Assembly (NCBI GenBank): GCA_025093555.1
Contig: JAIWNF010000025.1
Location: 1 to 64,000, forward strand
Reading direction: 5' to 3'
Origin: Circinella umbellata
Taxonomy: Eukaryota; Mucoromycota; Mucoromycetes; Mucorales; Lichtheimiaceae
DNA length: 64,000 bases
Shown here: positions 1-12,365 of the stretch, piece by piece
How positions within the stretch are numbered: the stretch's first letter is position 1
Layout: the number at the start of each line of letters is the position of its first letter
The notes under the pieces: generated by a model
Seen by the model: the letters and a program-made list of their open reading frames with translations, nothing else
The model's database searches: none
What the model was told of the DNA's origin: nothing
Translations under genes and position numbers: made by a program

Positions 1-45
1 ACCACAATTATGGTAATTTTTTTTGTTGGCTTTAATATTTTTTAG

Positions 46-1515
46 GATATGGTCAAAGCAATTGAACAAGAATTGAGTCATTTACAAAATTATAGTAACG
101 CAGTTAATGGACCAGAAAAAGACGACGACGATAACGACAGCAGCAGCAGCAATAACAACAACGACAATAACAACAGCCAGGAGGCGGATGCAGACAACGG
201 AGAAAAAATCAATAGTGGCACAAACGAGTCGTTAAAAGAAGATAACCCAGAAACAGAAACAACACTGGCGCCAGAAAAGCCGAATCGTTGCACGGCAGAG
301 CGTAATGTACAACATCACATGAATCATACTCCGGTTAAACCTCCACAACCACCACCAGCCATATTACGACAGCAACAACAAAAAAAAAATTGTTCTGCTG
401 ACGACGATGATGATGTAACAAAAACAGCGAAACAAGTAAAAAGCCAACAAAAAGAGAAAGACGAAGGGTTACCGCTAACTAAAGACAATAATAACAAGAA
501 TGATGATGATGATGATGAATACCGAAAACGAACTTTTCGACCACGGTCCCAAACAATGGATACTATAGTGAAAAAAGCAAGTATGTTTTTACGGTCAAGT
601 AGTAATAATAGCAACCTTAGCAATAACAGCAAGAAAAATAGTACCAGCGCTGGCACCGGCAGAAGATCCAATATTAGTAAAAAGCCTAGACCACAGTCAA
701 CAGTGGGATTACCAGGAATAGATTATTCTTTCACCACTGCAACGACGATCGATAATGTTGATTCGCAACAACAACAACAACAACAAAACCCAAATACAGC
801 AATAGTGTCTTTTAATAGCAAAGACCAAGATCCAAGAACAGGTATAGCAACAAAGCGTCAACAATTGTTTCATCGTCTTAGCACACAAGCCCTTTCATCT
901 TATTATCAATCGACCCCTCTCTTCAAAACATCATCGGTATTATCATCTTCTAGCTCAAAGAGTAGTTTTAATAGTAAGAGTGCTCAACATCAAACGGAGT
1001 CTACTTCAGGCGTCACTTTGCGTAAAGCTATTATTGCTGCGGAAAACGCTCAACAGAAGAAGGAGCAACAAAAAAGACAAATGAAAGCTTCATCATCAAC
1101 TTCACTTGTAACAGCTCATAGTGATACTAATATAAATGATGTTGAAGTGGTCTATAGCAAAAATAATGATAAAATTATATCATCACAGCAACAACTCAAC
1201 ACTGCCACCAGTACTTTTATGCATCACTACAGAAAACAACAGAAAATGCACGAAGTGGGTGATAGTACATCATGCTTATCAACAGACAATACCTCTATCA
1301 CTGGAACAGCCCCTATTATAACGCATGAGCATCCATTAGACCAGCAGCAACGACGAAAGCGACGAAGTGCGATGGTATCAACGTGTTCATCTCCATTGGC
1401 TGGAAATTCATTTTTAGATCATGCCATAACGACAACAACAAACAATAGCAATAATGCTAAGCCAATACAACCAAAAAACCTCGAGCAATGGAAAATAAGT
1501 AGTAGTCAACGATAA
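46..1515 (+). CDS. Last exon of a low-complexity Ser/Asn/Gln-rich protein (5' partial)
   Basis: The reading frame opens directly after an intron acceptor (a T-rich tract ending in AG at 44-45) and runs to TAA at 1513-1515. This is therefore the terminal exon of a gene that begins left of the window. The ~489 visible residues are highly biased. There are acidic runs (poly-Asp), poly-Asn, poly-Gln and Ser clusters, separated by short basic-Ser segments such as RPRSQTMDTIVKKASMF and KKPRPQSTVG. Those basic-Ser segments look like possible kinase sites or peptide-binding motifs. The first residues (MVKAIEQELSHLQNY) look like the end of a folded domain. No catalytic domain is visible, so the function lies in the unseen upstream exons. 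A regulatory tail of a signalling protein is plausible but is only inference. Coding status is secure; identity is not. Confidence 0.75.
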   Translation, partial: DMVKAIEQELSHLQNYSNAVNGPEKDDDDNDSSSSNNNNDNNNSQEADADNGEKINSGTNESLKEDNPETETTLAPEKPNRCTAERNVQHHMNHTPVKPPQPPPAILRQQQQKKNCSADDDDDVTKTAKQVKSQQKEKDEGLPLTKDNNNKNDDDDDEYRKRTFRPRSQTMDTIVKKASMFLRSSSNNSNLSNNSKKNSTSAGTGRRSNISKKPRPQSTVGLPGIDYSFTTATTIDNVDSQQQQQQQNPNTAIVSFNSKDQDPRTGIATKRQQLFHRLSTQALSSYYQSTPLFKTSSVLSSSSSKSSFNSKSAQHQTESTSGVTLRKAIIAAENAQQKKEQQKRQMKASSSTSLVTAHSDTNINDVEVVYSKNNDKIISSQQQLNTATSTFMHHYRKQQKMHEVGDSTSCLSTDNTSITGTAPIITHEHPLDQQQRRKRRSAMVSTCSSPLAGNSFLDHAITTTTNNSNNAKPIQPKNLEQWKISSSQR

Positions 1516-3119
1516 TAATAACTAGTACAATAACATCTATTCTTATTATTCATGATTATTCTCTTTTATTATTTACATATTATATATAAGTTTATTGTAT
1601 TTTATTTTATATAATTATACCCTCATCATCACTTAATATTCCAATATAAAAAAAAGAGAGAGAAAGACTCTTATTAATTAATAAAATATGTCAAAACGGC
1701 TATATTCTAAACAAAATTGGATATATAAAATTACCTGAAACAACAACAGAACTGCAAGTCACCTAAAATTATATTTGTAATCTCGGGTTGCGTGATGTAT
1801 TTTATTTTTACCAAGATCTTGTGTTGTTTGTTGTTTGTTGTTATAATTATATTTCCAAGTTAAAACTATCAAAGTGCTAAGGTGTTAAATATAGAATTTT
1901 TTATCATCAGGACCCCACGAATCATGTGTTCACTAAACACTTGTTCACTCACCAGCCCATAAAAATGTACTTTACCATTGAGGCGCAGAAATTATATATA
2001 TTTATAACTATGATTATGCATTCTAAGCCAAGAAAACGAAAGAAGGAAACAGAACTAAAAAAAGTAAATAAACAACAACAAACGCGCCAAAATAATTTTT
2101 TAATTATTATTAAATAATAGTTTGATTATGCATAATAACAACATTTGGGGGATCGACAGCAAGAAGAAATTCTAGCTACCTTCTTCATATCTTTCTAAAT
2201 CACCCGCCACTTATATAACATGATACGTTTTGACTCAAATAAAAAAATACCAAGATTTTTGAATAGAAACACACTTAAAAATACAAAAGTAGTACAGGAA
2301 AGAAAGTTTCCTTTCTGTGTGTGTGAATGATAGAGAAAAAAGGTACCATTACATCAAAAAAAGAATAGTAAATCGGAACGACAAGAACTAAATTCGGAAG
2401 TGTTTATCTAAAGCATCACAAAAAAAAACCTTAAAAAGATACAAAAGATTTAAACTGTACAAAATATTATTTTTTTTTATTATTTTTTCGCACATGACTA
2501 TTTTTTTTTGTTATGTACAACCAAAGAGAGTGAAAGGAAGAAAATGAGCCCAAAAAAAGAGTCAAAGTCCCCCAGATTTTTTTTTAAAAATAGGTATATG
2601 ACAAAAAGGGGGGAGGGAATAAACGAAAGGGTAAACAAAACCCAAACATGGACAACCTCTTGATAGAGAAAAAAAAAGGGACAGGTAATTTTTTTGTGTT
2701 GGTGAATATAATATATGAAGTGTATGAATGGGAGACAGTGAATCTTATCAAAGGAGGCGTGTGTATATATGAGGAGAGATAAAAAAAAAATAGATAGAAG
2801 AGTAGGAGCTATAAGGTGAAGAATAAAAGGGAGTTTTTGATATAACAAAAAAAAGGGGAGTGAATCGAACTTCCTTTGGAGAAATAAAAATGCGATATGT
2901 ATACATAAACGAAAATGCAGAAGGGGTTGAAGTTTGTTTTTTTTTTACACTGGGATATGCAAAAGTGTGTATGTTATATATGTAAAGTTTGTAAAGGAGG
3001 GGTTTTGCGCATTACATTATGTTGTTAATGGGATAGAAGAGGAAAAAGGTCTATTACAATGTACAAAAATGGTAAAACAATAATGAAATAATAACAATAA
3101 TGAAACAGTATAATGAAAG
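1516..3119. other. Intergenic: convergent 3' regions
   Basis: About 1.6 kb separates two convergent genes. It is AT-rich with many A/T homopolymers and multiple stops in all frames. Short ORFs here (for example on the minus strand at 2498-2848) are poly-Lys/Phe translations of homopolymers. I see no gene. It presumably holds the two 3' UTRs. Confidence 0.6.
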
Positions 3120-4073
3120 TTAAATTCGTGCAAGATTGGCATAGTAACCAACAATATCCGATTGATGATCAGGACTATTACGTGCTAATACAGCAAAATC
3201 ATGAAGATGAGTTCGTTGTTCGGTTTGTTTCCATGGCAATACACGAAGTGATAATTGCATATCATCTTTCTTCAAAAACGCCGTATTGAAATAATCGAGT
3301 ACTTCACTTAAATCTTTAGCTGTATGTTGTAGAAGTTCTGGTAAGAATTCTGTATTCATAATGTCAAAAACATTACCGAGATGACGAACAATATATCGAT
3401 CAATTTCTGCTAAAATTTGGTGACCATGGCTAACAAGACAGTCGTAATCCACTTGATCGATACTCTCCTCGTCGTTTAAATTGTTCCTGTCGCCACCACA
3501 ATGATTTGTCGCCAATCGTCGTACATAGGTTTCAATGGCTTGTCGGCCAAGCTTATCACCTAATTGATCCCAAACAATAGGTAATCGACCACCAACATGG
3601 GCTTGTATAGCTCCAAATATTTGGGCTTTTAAAATATCCAAATCCATCATTTCATACGGTCCAGATTGTGAAAATGTATGTTGTTGAATTTCGTTGTCCA
3701 TTTTAGCATGATCGGGTGATGGATTCATTGTTATTTCAACGTGGTCACGCATCTGTGAAGCAATGTGGTCGTAGCTATTTGTTTTTATGGTATCAAGATG
3801 GTCGAATTGCCAATGGGTGGCCATCATTTGTGCAAACCGGTCGACTTGAACTGTTGGTAACGAAGGTGATGCGGCGTTCAAAATCTCGTCAGCACTATCG
3901 TCGTTTATAAAAAGTTCATCGGATGAACGGCCACTCTCGATATTATCATTTGACAAATCAGGTTCGTCTATTAATAATGCAGTAGAAGAAGAATCTGGTT
4001 CAATGGGTCGAGCGTTGATAGATGTGAACAAGAGTGCGAATGATGTAATTAGAATTGTAAAGGTTAATTGCAT
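3120..4073 (-). CDS. Secreted protein of unknown function, 317 aa
   Basis: Single-exon ORF. Residues 1-21 form a clear signal peptide: a short start, the hydrophobic core FTILITSFALLFT, and an SINA-type cleavage site before RP. The mature protein has an acidic Ser/Asp-rich N-terminal part (about residues 24-75). An apparently globular, largely helical region follows (about 75-317), with SLPTVQVDRFAQMM, HVGGRLPIVWDQLGDKLG and EFLPELLQHTAKDLSEVLDYF segments. Only two cysteines are seen in the mature part (NHCGG and DYDCL), possibly one disulfide. There is no transmembrane segment or GPI signal. I do not recognise the family and no enzyme motif is evident. It is most likely an extracellular or wall-associated protein. 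The ~290 bp upstream shared with PPT1's 3' end is AT-rich and should hold its promoter. Confidence 0.8.
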   Translation of the reverse strand: MQLTFTILITSFALLFTSINARPIEPDSSSTALLIDEPDLSNDNIESGRSSDELFINDDSADEILNAASPSLPTVQVDRFAQMMATHWQFDHLDTIKTNSYDHIASQMRDHVEITMNPSPDHAKMDNEIQQHTFSQSGPYEMMDLDILKAQIFGAIQAHVGGRLPIVWDQLGDKLGRQAIETYVRRLATNHCGGDRNNLNDEESIDQVDYDCLVSHGHQILAEIDRYIVRHLGNVFDIMNTEFLPELLQHTAKDLSEVLDYFNTAFLKKDDMQLSLRVLPWKQTEQRTHLHDFAVLARNSPDHQSDIVGYYANLARI

Positions 4074-4366
4074 GATATGCTATTGTGCTATTATTGTTAT
4101 CTAATTATATTAAAAGAGTATATGTATATATAATAGATTGTGTATATGTAAAAGATTAAAAAAACACAAACTAGGAAATAATAGAAAAAAAAAGAGAAAA
4201 AGCGATACGGAAAAAGTTGGAAAGAAAAAAGAATTCAAAGTTCTTTTTATAAAGAAGAAAAAAAATTGGAACGGAGTTCAACAAATAGGAAAATGACTAA
4301 GGCTGCGAGATCGACAGGTTTCTTTTTTCTTATGCCAAGAACCCAAAAAGGAATGACGTTTTTATT

Positions 4367-6653
4367 TTATTTTTGTTTTTGTTGATGGATAAGACGAGGC
4401 GTAGCAGCAGTATCACTACCACTAGTACTTATACTGTTAAAACTGTTGCTAATAATATCATTTTTACTGTTGCCACTATCATTACTACCGCTTTTACGGG
4501 TATAAACATCATAGCCCGCAGCTGCAAGATATGGCCATATAATCTGTGTTTCGAAAAATTCGTCGGTGATTTGCATCTATAATAATAATATGTTTTTTAT
4601 ACAATGCAAATCCCATTTCCAACAGAAATTAATCCATTGGTTAGTTTAAAGATACTCTTTTTTATTTTTATTTTCGTAGATCCAAGAATATCACTTACGT
4701 GTTGGCCTGGACTCACTAAGAATTTTAAACGACCCCCCAATTCTCGTAACCCGAGCCAATCTTCCTTGTACAGGGATTGGTTCTCCAACGGCACAAGTTC
4801 ATTATCTTCAGTGTATGTCCAAAACCACTTGTAATCATCGGGCGAAGTATATCATATAATATGAAAGTTAAAAAAAAAATCCTTTTTAACACCATTTCAA
4901 TTGATAAAATTTTGCCTTTGTTGTTATAATTTATAATATATAATAACGTACAGCAGTTTCTCCTGGTTTTACCATAGAGTCATCAGCAAATCGAATCATA
5001 ACAAATGCATCCAATGATGATAAATTTTCACGATAAGTTTCGTTTTTGGTGTCTTCCAATTCATTATTGATGTCCGGTAAAAAAATGTTGTGTTTCAGGT
5101 AACCTGTTCAAAGAAAAATTTTATAGTTATTTTCAGCTTCTTGTATTGAATTTGGATTAAACTCTATAACCCCGCACCTTGGGGGCTGTGTATCTTGTGT
5201 CTTTTGTTAAACAAAATCAGATGCAGAAAAGTAATAAAACAAACCTTGCAAATTTTTTGGATTTTTGAAATACTGAGCTTGTATCACTCGATGTTGTACA
5301 TAACCCGAATAAGCACCGTACCGTACCATGGATCGCATCAGCCTGCAAGTCAGGTCACTAGGGCTCATGCAGTTGGGAATATCCTGGTATAATGTTCAAT
5401 TTTTATTACTTGCGTACATATGTCATAGTCCCTTTTACCGATATTTCTTACGAGCATCAACCTTATTTATATACTTACTGTTACACCTATAAATCGTGAT
5501 CCAAGTTCATACAAGCAAAACCAGTTTTTTTAGTTGGTCGATTAGGATTTTTTTTTTGTGTTATGAAAACCGAAAATAAAAAGTATTCACTTATTCAGCA
5601 AAAATATATTTTACCTCCATGAGGAGACCCAAAAGTGATAAGCTTATGAACAGCGGGCCGATTACATCGTTCAACATATCCTCTGTTATTTCATATTTAC
5701 TCAGCATGATATAATGTATTAACAGCTTTCATCTCACAACCCCTTATTTTCGTATTGAACTTGACTTGTCCTTTTTTTTTATTACCTAAAGAAAAGGCCT
5801 CCCTAATAACAAAAAGAGTTTAAGTTGTGTTTTGAATGATGAATAACTAAACTCTTTTTTTTCTTTGTCTAGAACATCAAGTGTATACACAATTATATAA
5901 ATTCCGTACGATCCTTTTATTTTATTTTGTTATATATATACTGGTATAATAATAATCGTTACCTGTGAAAATCCAATTGCATTGAAACCTCCAGCTAGTT
6001 CAGGAATACCAGCCAATTGATCACAAACAAAATCGATCTATGTATCATAAGAATTTAATTTGTTCATATGTCAGGTTTGGCAGTAACAGGTTTTAAAAAC
6101 CAAATGTATCCTTTTTTTTCGTTCTATAAGTTATTTTTTACTGCACCTGATCATTTACTACACCAAAGAACCCTGCTTCATGGTCCTCCTCGACAGTTTT
6201 GCCTAGTTGTATACTATATACAAATGTACCCGGTAATGACTTTTGTATTAAATCCTTAACTCTCCCCATTGACTCAGGGTTACAACAACTATCTCCCATG
6301 CCATGCCAAAGTACGACTATAAATATATATACACATGCATTACAAAATATTCAAATAGCATTGTAGACTTATTTATTTTATTTTCATTTCTGTTTTTAAG
6401 AAAAGCTCACTTGGTTTTTCGGCAGTTTGACCTAAAAGATTAAAGAGAGGTATTTTTTTCAGTCCCACCATTAAACACTCTCCCTCCCCATAAACACGCT
6501 TTTACTTTTCTAAATGAGATTAGGAGTGATAATAATAGTGATAGTAGTAGTATTTTTCTCTTTTTTTTTATATTGCTTACCTTTAACAGCAACATTCAAG
6601 GTCGTAATTATGAATAATAATGATAATAATTTATTTCTTATCGTTATCCACAT
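4367..6653 (-). CDS. PPT1: Palmitoyl-protein thioesterase 1 (PPT1-like), 11 exons
   Basis: Lysosomal/vacuolar alpha/beta hydrolase that removes thioester-linked fatty acids from cysteines of proteins. Joining 6653-6581, 6431-6411, 6316-6147, 6037-5963, 5802-5786, 5682-5615, 5486-5479, 5383-5245, 5103-4952, 4827-4699 and 4576-4367 gives 353 aa in one frame. It starts with a signal peptide (MWITIRNKLLSLLF). Family landmarks: VLWHGMGDSCCNP near residue 33, the nucleophile elbow GFSQGG (Ser ~112), LITFGSPHGG, GAYSGYVQHRVIQAQYF, a candidate catalytic Asp in IRFADDSMVKP, and the catalytic His ending SPGQH (~284). The ending EFFETQIIWPYL matches the family's C-terminus. A Ser/Asn-rich tail of ~50 residues is extra. 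Exons of 21, 17 and 8 nt are unusually short. Each is flanked by GT/AG and needed to keep PPT1 homology. Confidence 0.9.
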
Positions 6654-8187
6654 GATAAACTTTTGCTGTTAAGTAATATATATAAAAAAAAGCAAAAGAT
6701 TGAATTGATGAGGCGTTATATGAAAAAGTTCGCAAATGTGTAACCTGATACACTTTTATTTAATTCCCCTAGTTAGCTGTTTATTATCTTAAAACGTTTC
6801 ACTATTTCATATTAAACTTTCTCTTAATTGTAAAATAATAATGCTGAAGAATAATAAAAAAAAATTATAACAAGGATGTTACTAAGGAACAAAACGTTCC
6901 TGCATCTCGACCACAGAAATTGTTAGCATATTTATTTATTTATTATAGAATAAAATAAAATACGTAAAATAAATTTATTTACTTTTTCTAAAAAGAATAT
7001 ATATTCGTTTATTTTTATTATTAGCCATCGATTGAAATAATAATATAATATATTAGAGCTAAATACAGTTTGTCTGGCCACAGTCGTTGTTCCATAATCA
7101 TTATAGTTCAGGAGTTAAGTATAAATTTATTGCCGATGGAATGATGAAAATATGTCTTCCGAAACAATTATCGGTTTTTTATTCATTTTATTTTAGTGTT
7201 AATTAATTCAATTATCGTTTGCTTGTAATGATAATACAAACTAGCAGGTTTTACTTATCTAGCCATCTTTTTCCATTTACTTTAAAATGATAAATGATGT
7301 GAATAGAGTTAATGTCTCTATACAATTCTTTTTTTTCTGCAGATTGCATTGCATGATGCGACATATAAAGAAGCTTTTTTTCTTTCTCCACCCCCCTCCT
7401 TTTTTTTCAACTTCTGTTTAACTTTAAGGGATGTATAAGAATGTTGAACAGAGAAGGGTTGGTAGGAGAAGTCAAATATATTTTTTTACCCAGCATACGT
7501 AAATGCTACGTAATAAATAACAAATAACAAAATCGCCTAACTTCTAAAACTATAATTCACTTGATTGATTGATGTCGTTGTCTCAGTAACAAAAAGCTAT
7601 TCTTTAAACATTGTAGGTGGATAATAGCATTTATTACATATTATTTTGATGTAGATACCAACATAATCCAGTTTTAGGAAAGAAATAAGGGTATTTTGTT
7701 TTCACCATCATGAGTAATTCTCTATGATTTTTTAAAAAATTCATAATAGGTACCATTATACAATCTCGTCGCGTAAAAAACAGTATATAACTTTTCTCTA
7801 AATGAATTATTATACAACTTGTACTGTAAATATGTTTTTTTCCGTTTTTTGTTTATTATATTTTTCATTTCCAAGGATCACCATAAGCAGTGTTGGTCTC
7901 CTTTCAGCTAAACACTTTTACATTTCTTTTACGTACGTACATGTTATTAAAGCAATATTTATTGTTGTTAATCAAGAAGAAGATCGATCGTTTTCTATTA
8001 TTATATGATATGGAGAAAAGTGAAAGAAGGGAGCTTAAAGATATATTACTGTTATGATACTGATGCAAAATCAATAGTTAGTGGTTATTACTAACTACTT
8101 CTGATATAAATATATCATTTAGGTCTAACATTATGTTAAACAGCTTAACCTCTCATCCCCCATGAAATTAATAAGCTTGATCGCACA
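6654..8187. other. Intergenic, AT-rich
   Basis: About 1.5 kb between the PPT1 start (minus) and a small plus-strand gene, so probably a divergent promoter region. No ORF with coding character was found. A polypyrimidine stretch lies near 7370-7410. Nothing else recognisable. Confidence 0.5.
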
Positions 8188-8557
8188 ATGTGGCGTGGTT
8201 CATACTTGAAATATCAATCAATGTTGCAACAACATAAGCCTGATTTCCAGTGGGCCCATAAAGAGTATCGTAGTTTATTTTTAAAAAATAAGAGCAAAAG
8301 CTTGTATGTGGTACAGAATTCCACGCCATCAAACCGACAACCTAGTCTCATATTTTTTAAACCACTTACCCCGCTCCAAACCAAAGTCAACTTCCAAAAT
8401 CCAACAGCTTAGAAATAAATGGCCAACACTATGTCGCCTTTTAGCAGAACTCGATTATCATCAACACCCAGGATCAGATTACCAGCAGTACATTGATCCA
8501 GATCTCAGTCAAGCTTTATTAGAATGGGTTGAACCTCCTCCTCCTGAACCAGACTAG
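8188..8557 (+). CDS. Small protein of unknown function, two exons, 86 aa
   Basis: Two overlapping ORFs in different frames are reconciled by one intron. The donor is GTATGT at 8304 and the acceptor is TTAG ending at 8412. The join gives MWRGSYLKYQSMLQQ..., through KEYRSLFLKNKSKSL and NKWPTLCRLLAELDY, to the Pro-rich end EWVEPPPPEPD. The exons are locally richer in G+C than the flanks and avoid homopolymers, unlike the surrounding DNA. The KEYRSLF stretch recalls a LYR-type motif, but I cannot assign the family. It has no signal peptide or membrane segment. A second possible donor at 8311 paired with the acceptor ending 8407 also keeps a frame, so the splice is not certain. Confidence 0.45.
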
Positions 8558-11224
8558 ATATACCACATAAACACTAATATGAGCATCGGTATAATTTTTT
8601 CTTTTAAAAAAAAAAACATTAGCTCCATACTCCTTTTCTTCCTCAATCATATCACCCTAAGCACCGTAACCTCTACATTTAAATAGATATGACCCTTTTT
8701 CTTCTTTGAACTGTTCCCTCTCCCTTCGACCTTTTCCCTGTGTTAATAACAGCGTTTTTTCTTTTCTCTATGCTTTTTAGTGATCTGTCTCGAACAAATA
8801 TGTCAGACCTGACGCTGTGCTCACTGGAGACGTTAAATAAAATATCTTATGTGGTACAGAATACGGCATTCAGAAATCAGAAAAAAAATATGCCGACACA
8901 AAAAAAAACATTTCTGTAATGCTGAGCCATAGTGCAACCTGGTCATTTATCACAAATAGAATGTATCACACTCAGTATAGACTTTTTTTTAGCGCGTGAA
9001 ACTACTCAGAAAGTAGTATATTCATTTTCTATAAAGAAAGCATTACATTCAACATTAATATTTCTTACAACTTTTTTTATATAAAAAACCGCAAAGCAAA
9101 TTAGACAAAAAGAATGGACACACTAATTGAGGTAACATATCCGTGGCGTTTAAAGGCTAGTGAATCGTATCTGCACATATTTGTTGAGTGTATCGGTCAT
9201 TACTCTTGCTTTCAATACAACCATGTGAGCATTTCATGGTATAACTCGGGTATCTTTTCTTCGACCATATTTTGCTGTATTATTTTCGGTGCTATCATTG
9301 ACTTTGTATCCTGGTATCACCATTGCTCAATCTCAGACTGACAACCGCAAAAATTAATACATCACAGGAGGTCTATACCTAGAAGGCTTAGAGACACTAC
9401 CTTTTGTGGCGGTTACTATTTATTATAATACACTATGTTTCGTCACCTCGCCTATTCCATGGTTCATCAAAAACATATCGTCAATATCAAAAGGTAATGG
9501 GTATACAGTACGTATTGGTAGTACATACTTGCAACGATAGTATACGGTGCTCTTGGCGCACATATAACTGTTGGCGCTCTCCACTTATATTTTGTCATTA
9601 TTACTTATGGTATTTAATATACGATATTGATGTACGCAAAACCTTTCTATTTACATAATGATATACATTTTTACTCAAGTCTGAATTCAAGGCTTTTGTG
9701 GGAGTTTTGATTCATCATTTATTATTGAAAATGTACTATCCATTATTTTATATTTTGGACCTTTCAGATTTATTTACGAACACCAAATAATAGATTCTTT
9801 GTGATCTGGAGTTCTTCCTGTTGTTCTGAATGATATTTCTGTATGCTTTGGTATTATGGTGTTTTTGATCACGCCCCCAAGATTTTGGTTGCCCTGATCC
9901 AAGAGATTAAAATACGACATAAAGGAACGGAGGCTAACCATCCTCGCTCATCTAGTCAGCAACAGTAAGATACTGTATTGGTGCAACAATTACTGGCACT
10001 ATTAAGAAGGATAGACACGACGGCTCTAAACAAAAAAGTAAAATATCAGCATCGGGGTCAACGTCAGCAATAGCAGGAACCTTATCAGCCCTCATCCTCG
10101 TATCTTTTGATAAACCGAAACACTATTTTTTCTGTGGCCACTGAGCATATAGTTTCCTTCTTTTTTTTTTCTAGCTAATTTGATGTTTATGTGTTTTCGT
10201 GCATTGCTTAATAATAGTATAGCCCAGTTCTGAAAATTATCATGTTAATGAAGAAAAACAACTACCACCACCATCTTATTCCAAATGATAGTGTCACTAT
10301 ACGTAACATGGATTTTTGATTATTATTTCTTGATACGTATTTAAAATGTGACAATATATTATAATACCTTTATGTGATTTTCAATCTGTATTTTTATTTT
10401 ATTTTTGTATGTCATATTACATTTACAGCTATTTGAATACTATTCGATGACATCTCAGTACTTAGCTTCAATAACGTTATTATTGCTTTACTTTTTTTCA
10501 CTCTACTCCCATTATTTTTTTTTGACAACGTACACTTGGACTCACATATAAGTATGTGGTTTGAATATGTTAACGATTTTGTGAAAAATTTAAATAGAGT
10601 TGCATAGAGCAGATAATATTATTATGAATATGTCGTTGGAGAGCAAAATAATTTCGGCTATCACACTATATGTCTTTTTTCTAAATAGTGGTCATACAGT
10701 GCTCCATATTAACTCAATACAATGAGAAACTTGAGAAAAAAACTTACTATTATACGAAAGAAGTTGATGATATAACTTCTCACATAAAGTAGGGATACTT
10801 AGGATTATATGATGTATAAAAAATTGGATATAGTACATACTATCAACTAGAGAACACCATCTATTTTTTCTCAAATTTCATAAATTCTTATTACTTCTCC
10901 ATAATTTGAAGCTACTTTTAGAAAGCAGCGTTAATTTATTAGAAACTGCTTCTTTTTGGCTGTTCAATTCAAGTTATTCCACAATACTTTAAGTTATCAA
11001 TTCGTGCTATTTTATGAAGGAAGTGAAGTCTCCTTTAGGTAATTCCATATTTTTTTTTCAAGAGACGTTGTAATGGAAATGAGATTCATTTTGGCACTTA
11101 AAAGTGTCATAGTTACGTGTCGTGAAATTTTAAGACCCAGTTTTTTTTTTCGGTCTGCAAACATTTTCAACTGTGCATCGAAAAAGTTAAAACTGTACTC
11201 TCCCCCTTCTATAATATATTAAAC
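8558..11224. other. Long intergenic stretch with possible decayed membrane-protein ORFs (9114-9970)
   Basis: No intact gene. Between about 9114 and 9970 on the plus strand, several short frames encode hydrophobic, protein-like segments. Examples are a frame from 9114 (RLKASESYLHIFVECIG), one near 9367 (GGLYLEGLETLPFVAVTIYY) and one near 9860 (HAPKILVALIQEIKIRH). They change frame and are broken by stops. Either this is a multi-intron membrane protein that I could not splice, or it is a pseudogene. The remainder (8600-9100 and 10000-11200) is AT-rich with no convincing signal. Confidence 0.35.
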
Positions 11225-12365
11225 ATGGGAGACACGGCAAGAGAAGTATTATACTGTGGCGGTAAATGTTTTTTCTTTAATACATACACACTGGGAAACA
11301 TGGAATCAAAACTAAACTATTTATACGGGACAAATCTATAAAATCTCTTTTTTTATAAACTTTTTTTCTAGTCTGTACGATGCCTCCAGAGGTTAGATTA
11401 TTATCATTATTATAAATATCGTGACAACGAATCCGACGAAATCATAATGAAAATAAAGAAAAAAAAACGTGTAAAAACTAAAAATGGATCTTTTTTATAA
11501 AATAGTATTGTGAATTCAGTGGTACCCAGAACAAATGTAAAGAATGGCTTTTAGATAATCATGAAGACGTTTATGTTCAACTTTATGGTGATGTTGAAGG
11601 TAGGCAAAATGAAATTTTGTTTTATTTTGTTTTGTTTTAGTAGTATGATAATATATTATTCACTATTAAAAAAAGGAAATAGAAACTAACACAATAAAAT
11701 AAAATATATATGTGTGTAAGGTGTAACTGAAAAAGTCGCCCAAGTAGCAATTGAAGGTGATAGTCCCACAGCACCTGAAGGTGGCCGATCTGGCAGAACT
11801 TTTGTAAAGGATAAGTCAGCCAAATTGGAAGCTAAATTAGAACGCGAAAATCAAAAGAAGCAGGTAAATATAAAATATAATTTGTGGCAAATCCAACTGT
11901 TTTTTTATATTTATTTATTTTCTATAACTCCCTCTTATAGTCATCCAGAGTGATTGTTAAACGCGTTGAAAGAACAAAGAGGAAATCTGTCACGATTGTT
12001 CATGGTTTGGAAGTATTTGGTGAGTTTCAAAACAATTATAGAAGTAAAAAAAAAACTCGTGGTTTTATCATATTATCAATCCTATTATTAGGAGACAGAA
12101 ACAACAAGAGAGATATTAATGGATGGATCGAGGGGATTTTTTTTTTGTTCTAGACGTTGATTTGAAAAAAGCAGCCAAAATGTTTGCGAATCGATTTGCT
12201 TGTGGATCATCAGTTGCCAAAAATAATCAAAATCAAGATGAAATTGTTGTTCAAGGGGATTTCAGTGACGATTTGCATGATTTGATTTTAGCACAATGGC
12301 CTCAAGTACCTGAAGATAATATTGACCTTGTAGAAGAAACAAAAAAGAAAAAGACAAATAACTAA
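11225..12365 (+). CDS. TMA22: Density-regulated protein / translation machinery-associated protein 22 (SUI1 domain)
   Basis: DENR/Tma22 acts with MCT-1/Tma20 on the 40S ribosome in recycling and reinitiation. Six exons (11225-11261, 11372-11391, 11506-11599, 11721-11863, 11941-12019, 12154-12365) join without frame break into 194 aa. The N-terminus has the family's cysteine-rich zinc-type segment (VLYCGVCTMPPEYCEF, then NKCKEWL). An Ala/Glu/Lys linker follows. The C-terminal SUI1 domain runs from about residue 100 (RVIVKRVERTKRKSVTIV) through GLEVFGVDLKKAAKMFANRFACG and EIVVQGDF to WPQVPEDNI. This matches DENR order and length. The start was chosen because MGDTAREVLYCG places the cysteine motif directly after the initiator, as in fungal homologues. 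Confidence 0.93.

Noticed and set aside
90..671. Minus-strand Leu/Ser-rich ORFs opposite the first gene
   Set aside because: They are complements of poly-Asn/Asp/Gln codons in the plus-strand exon.
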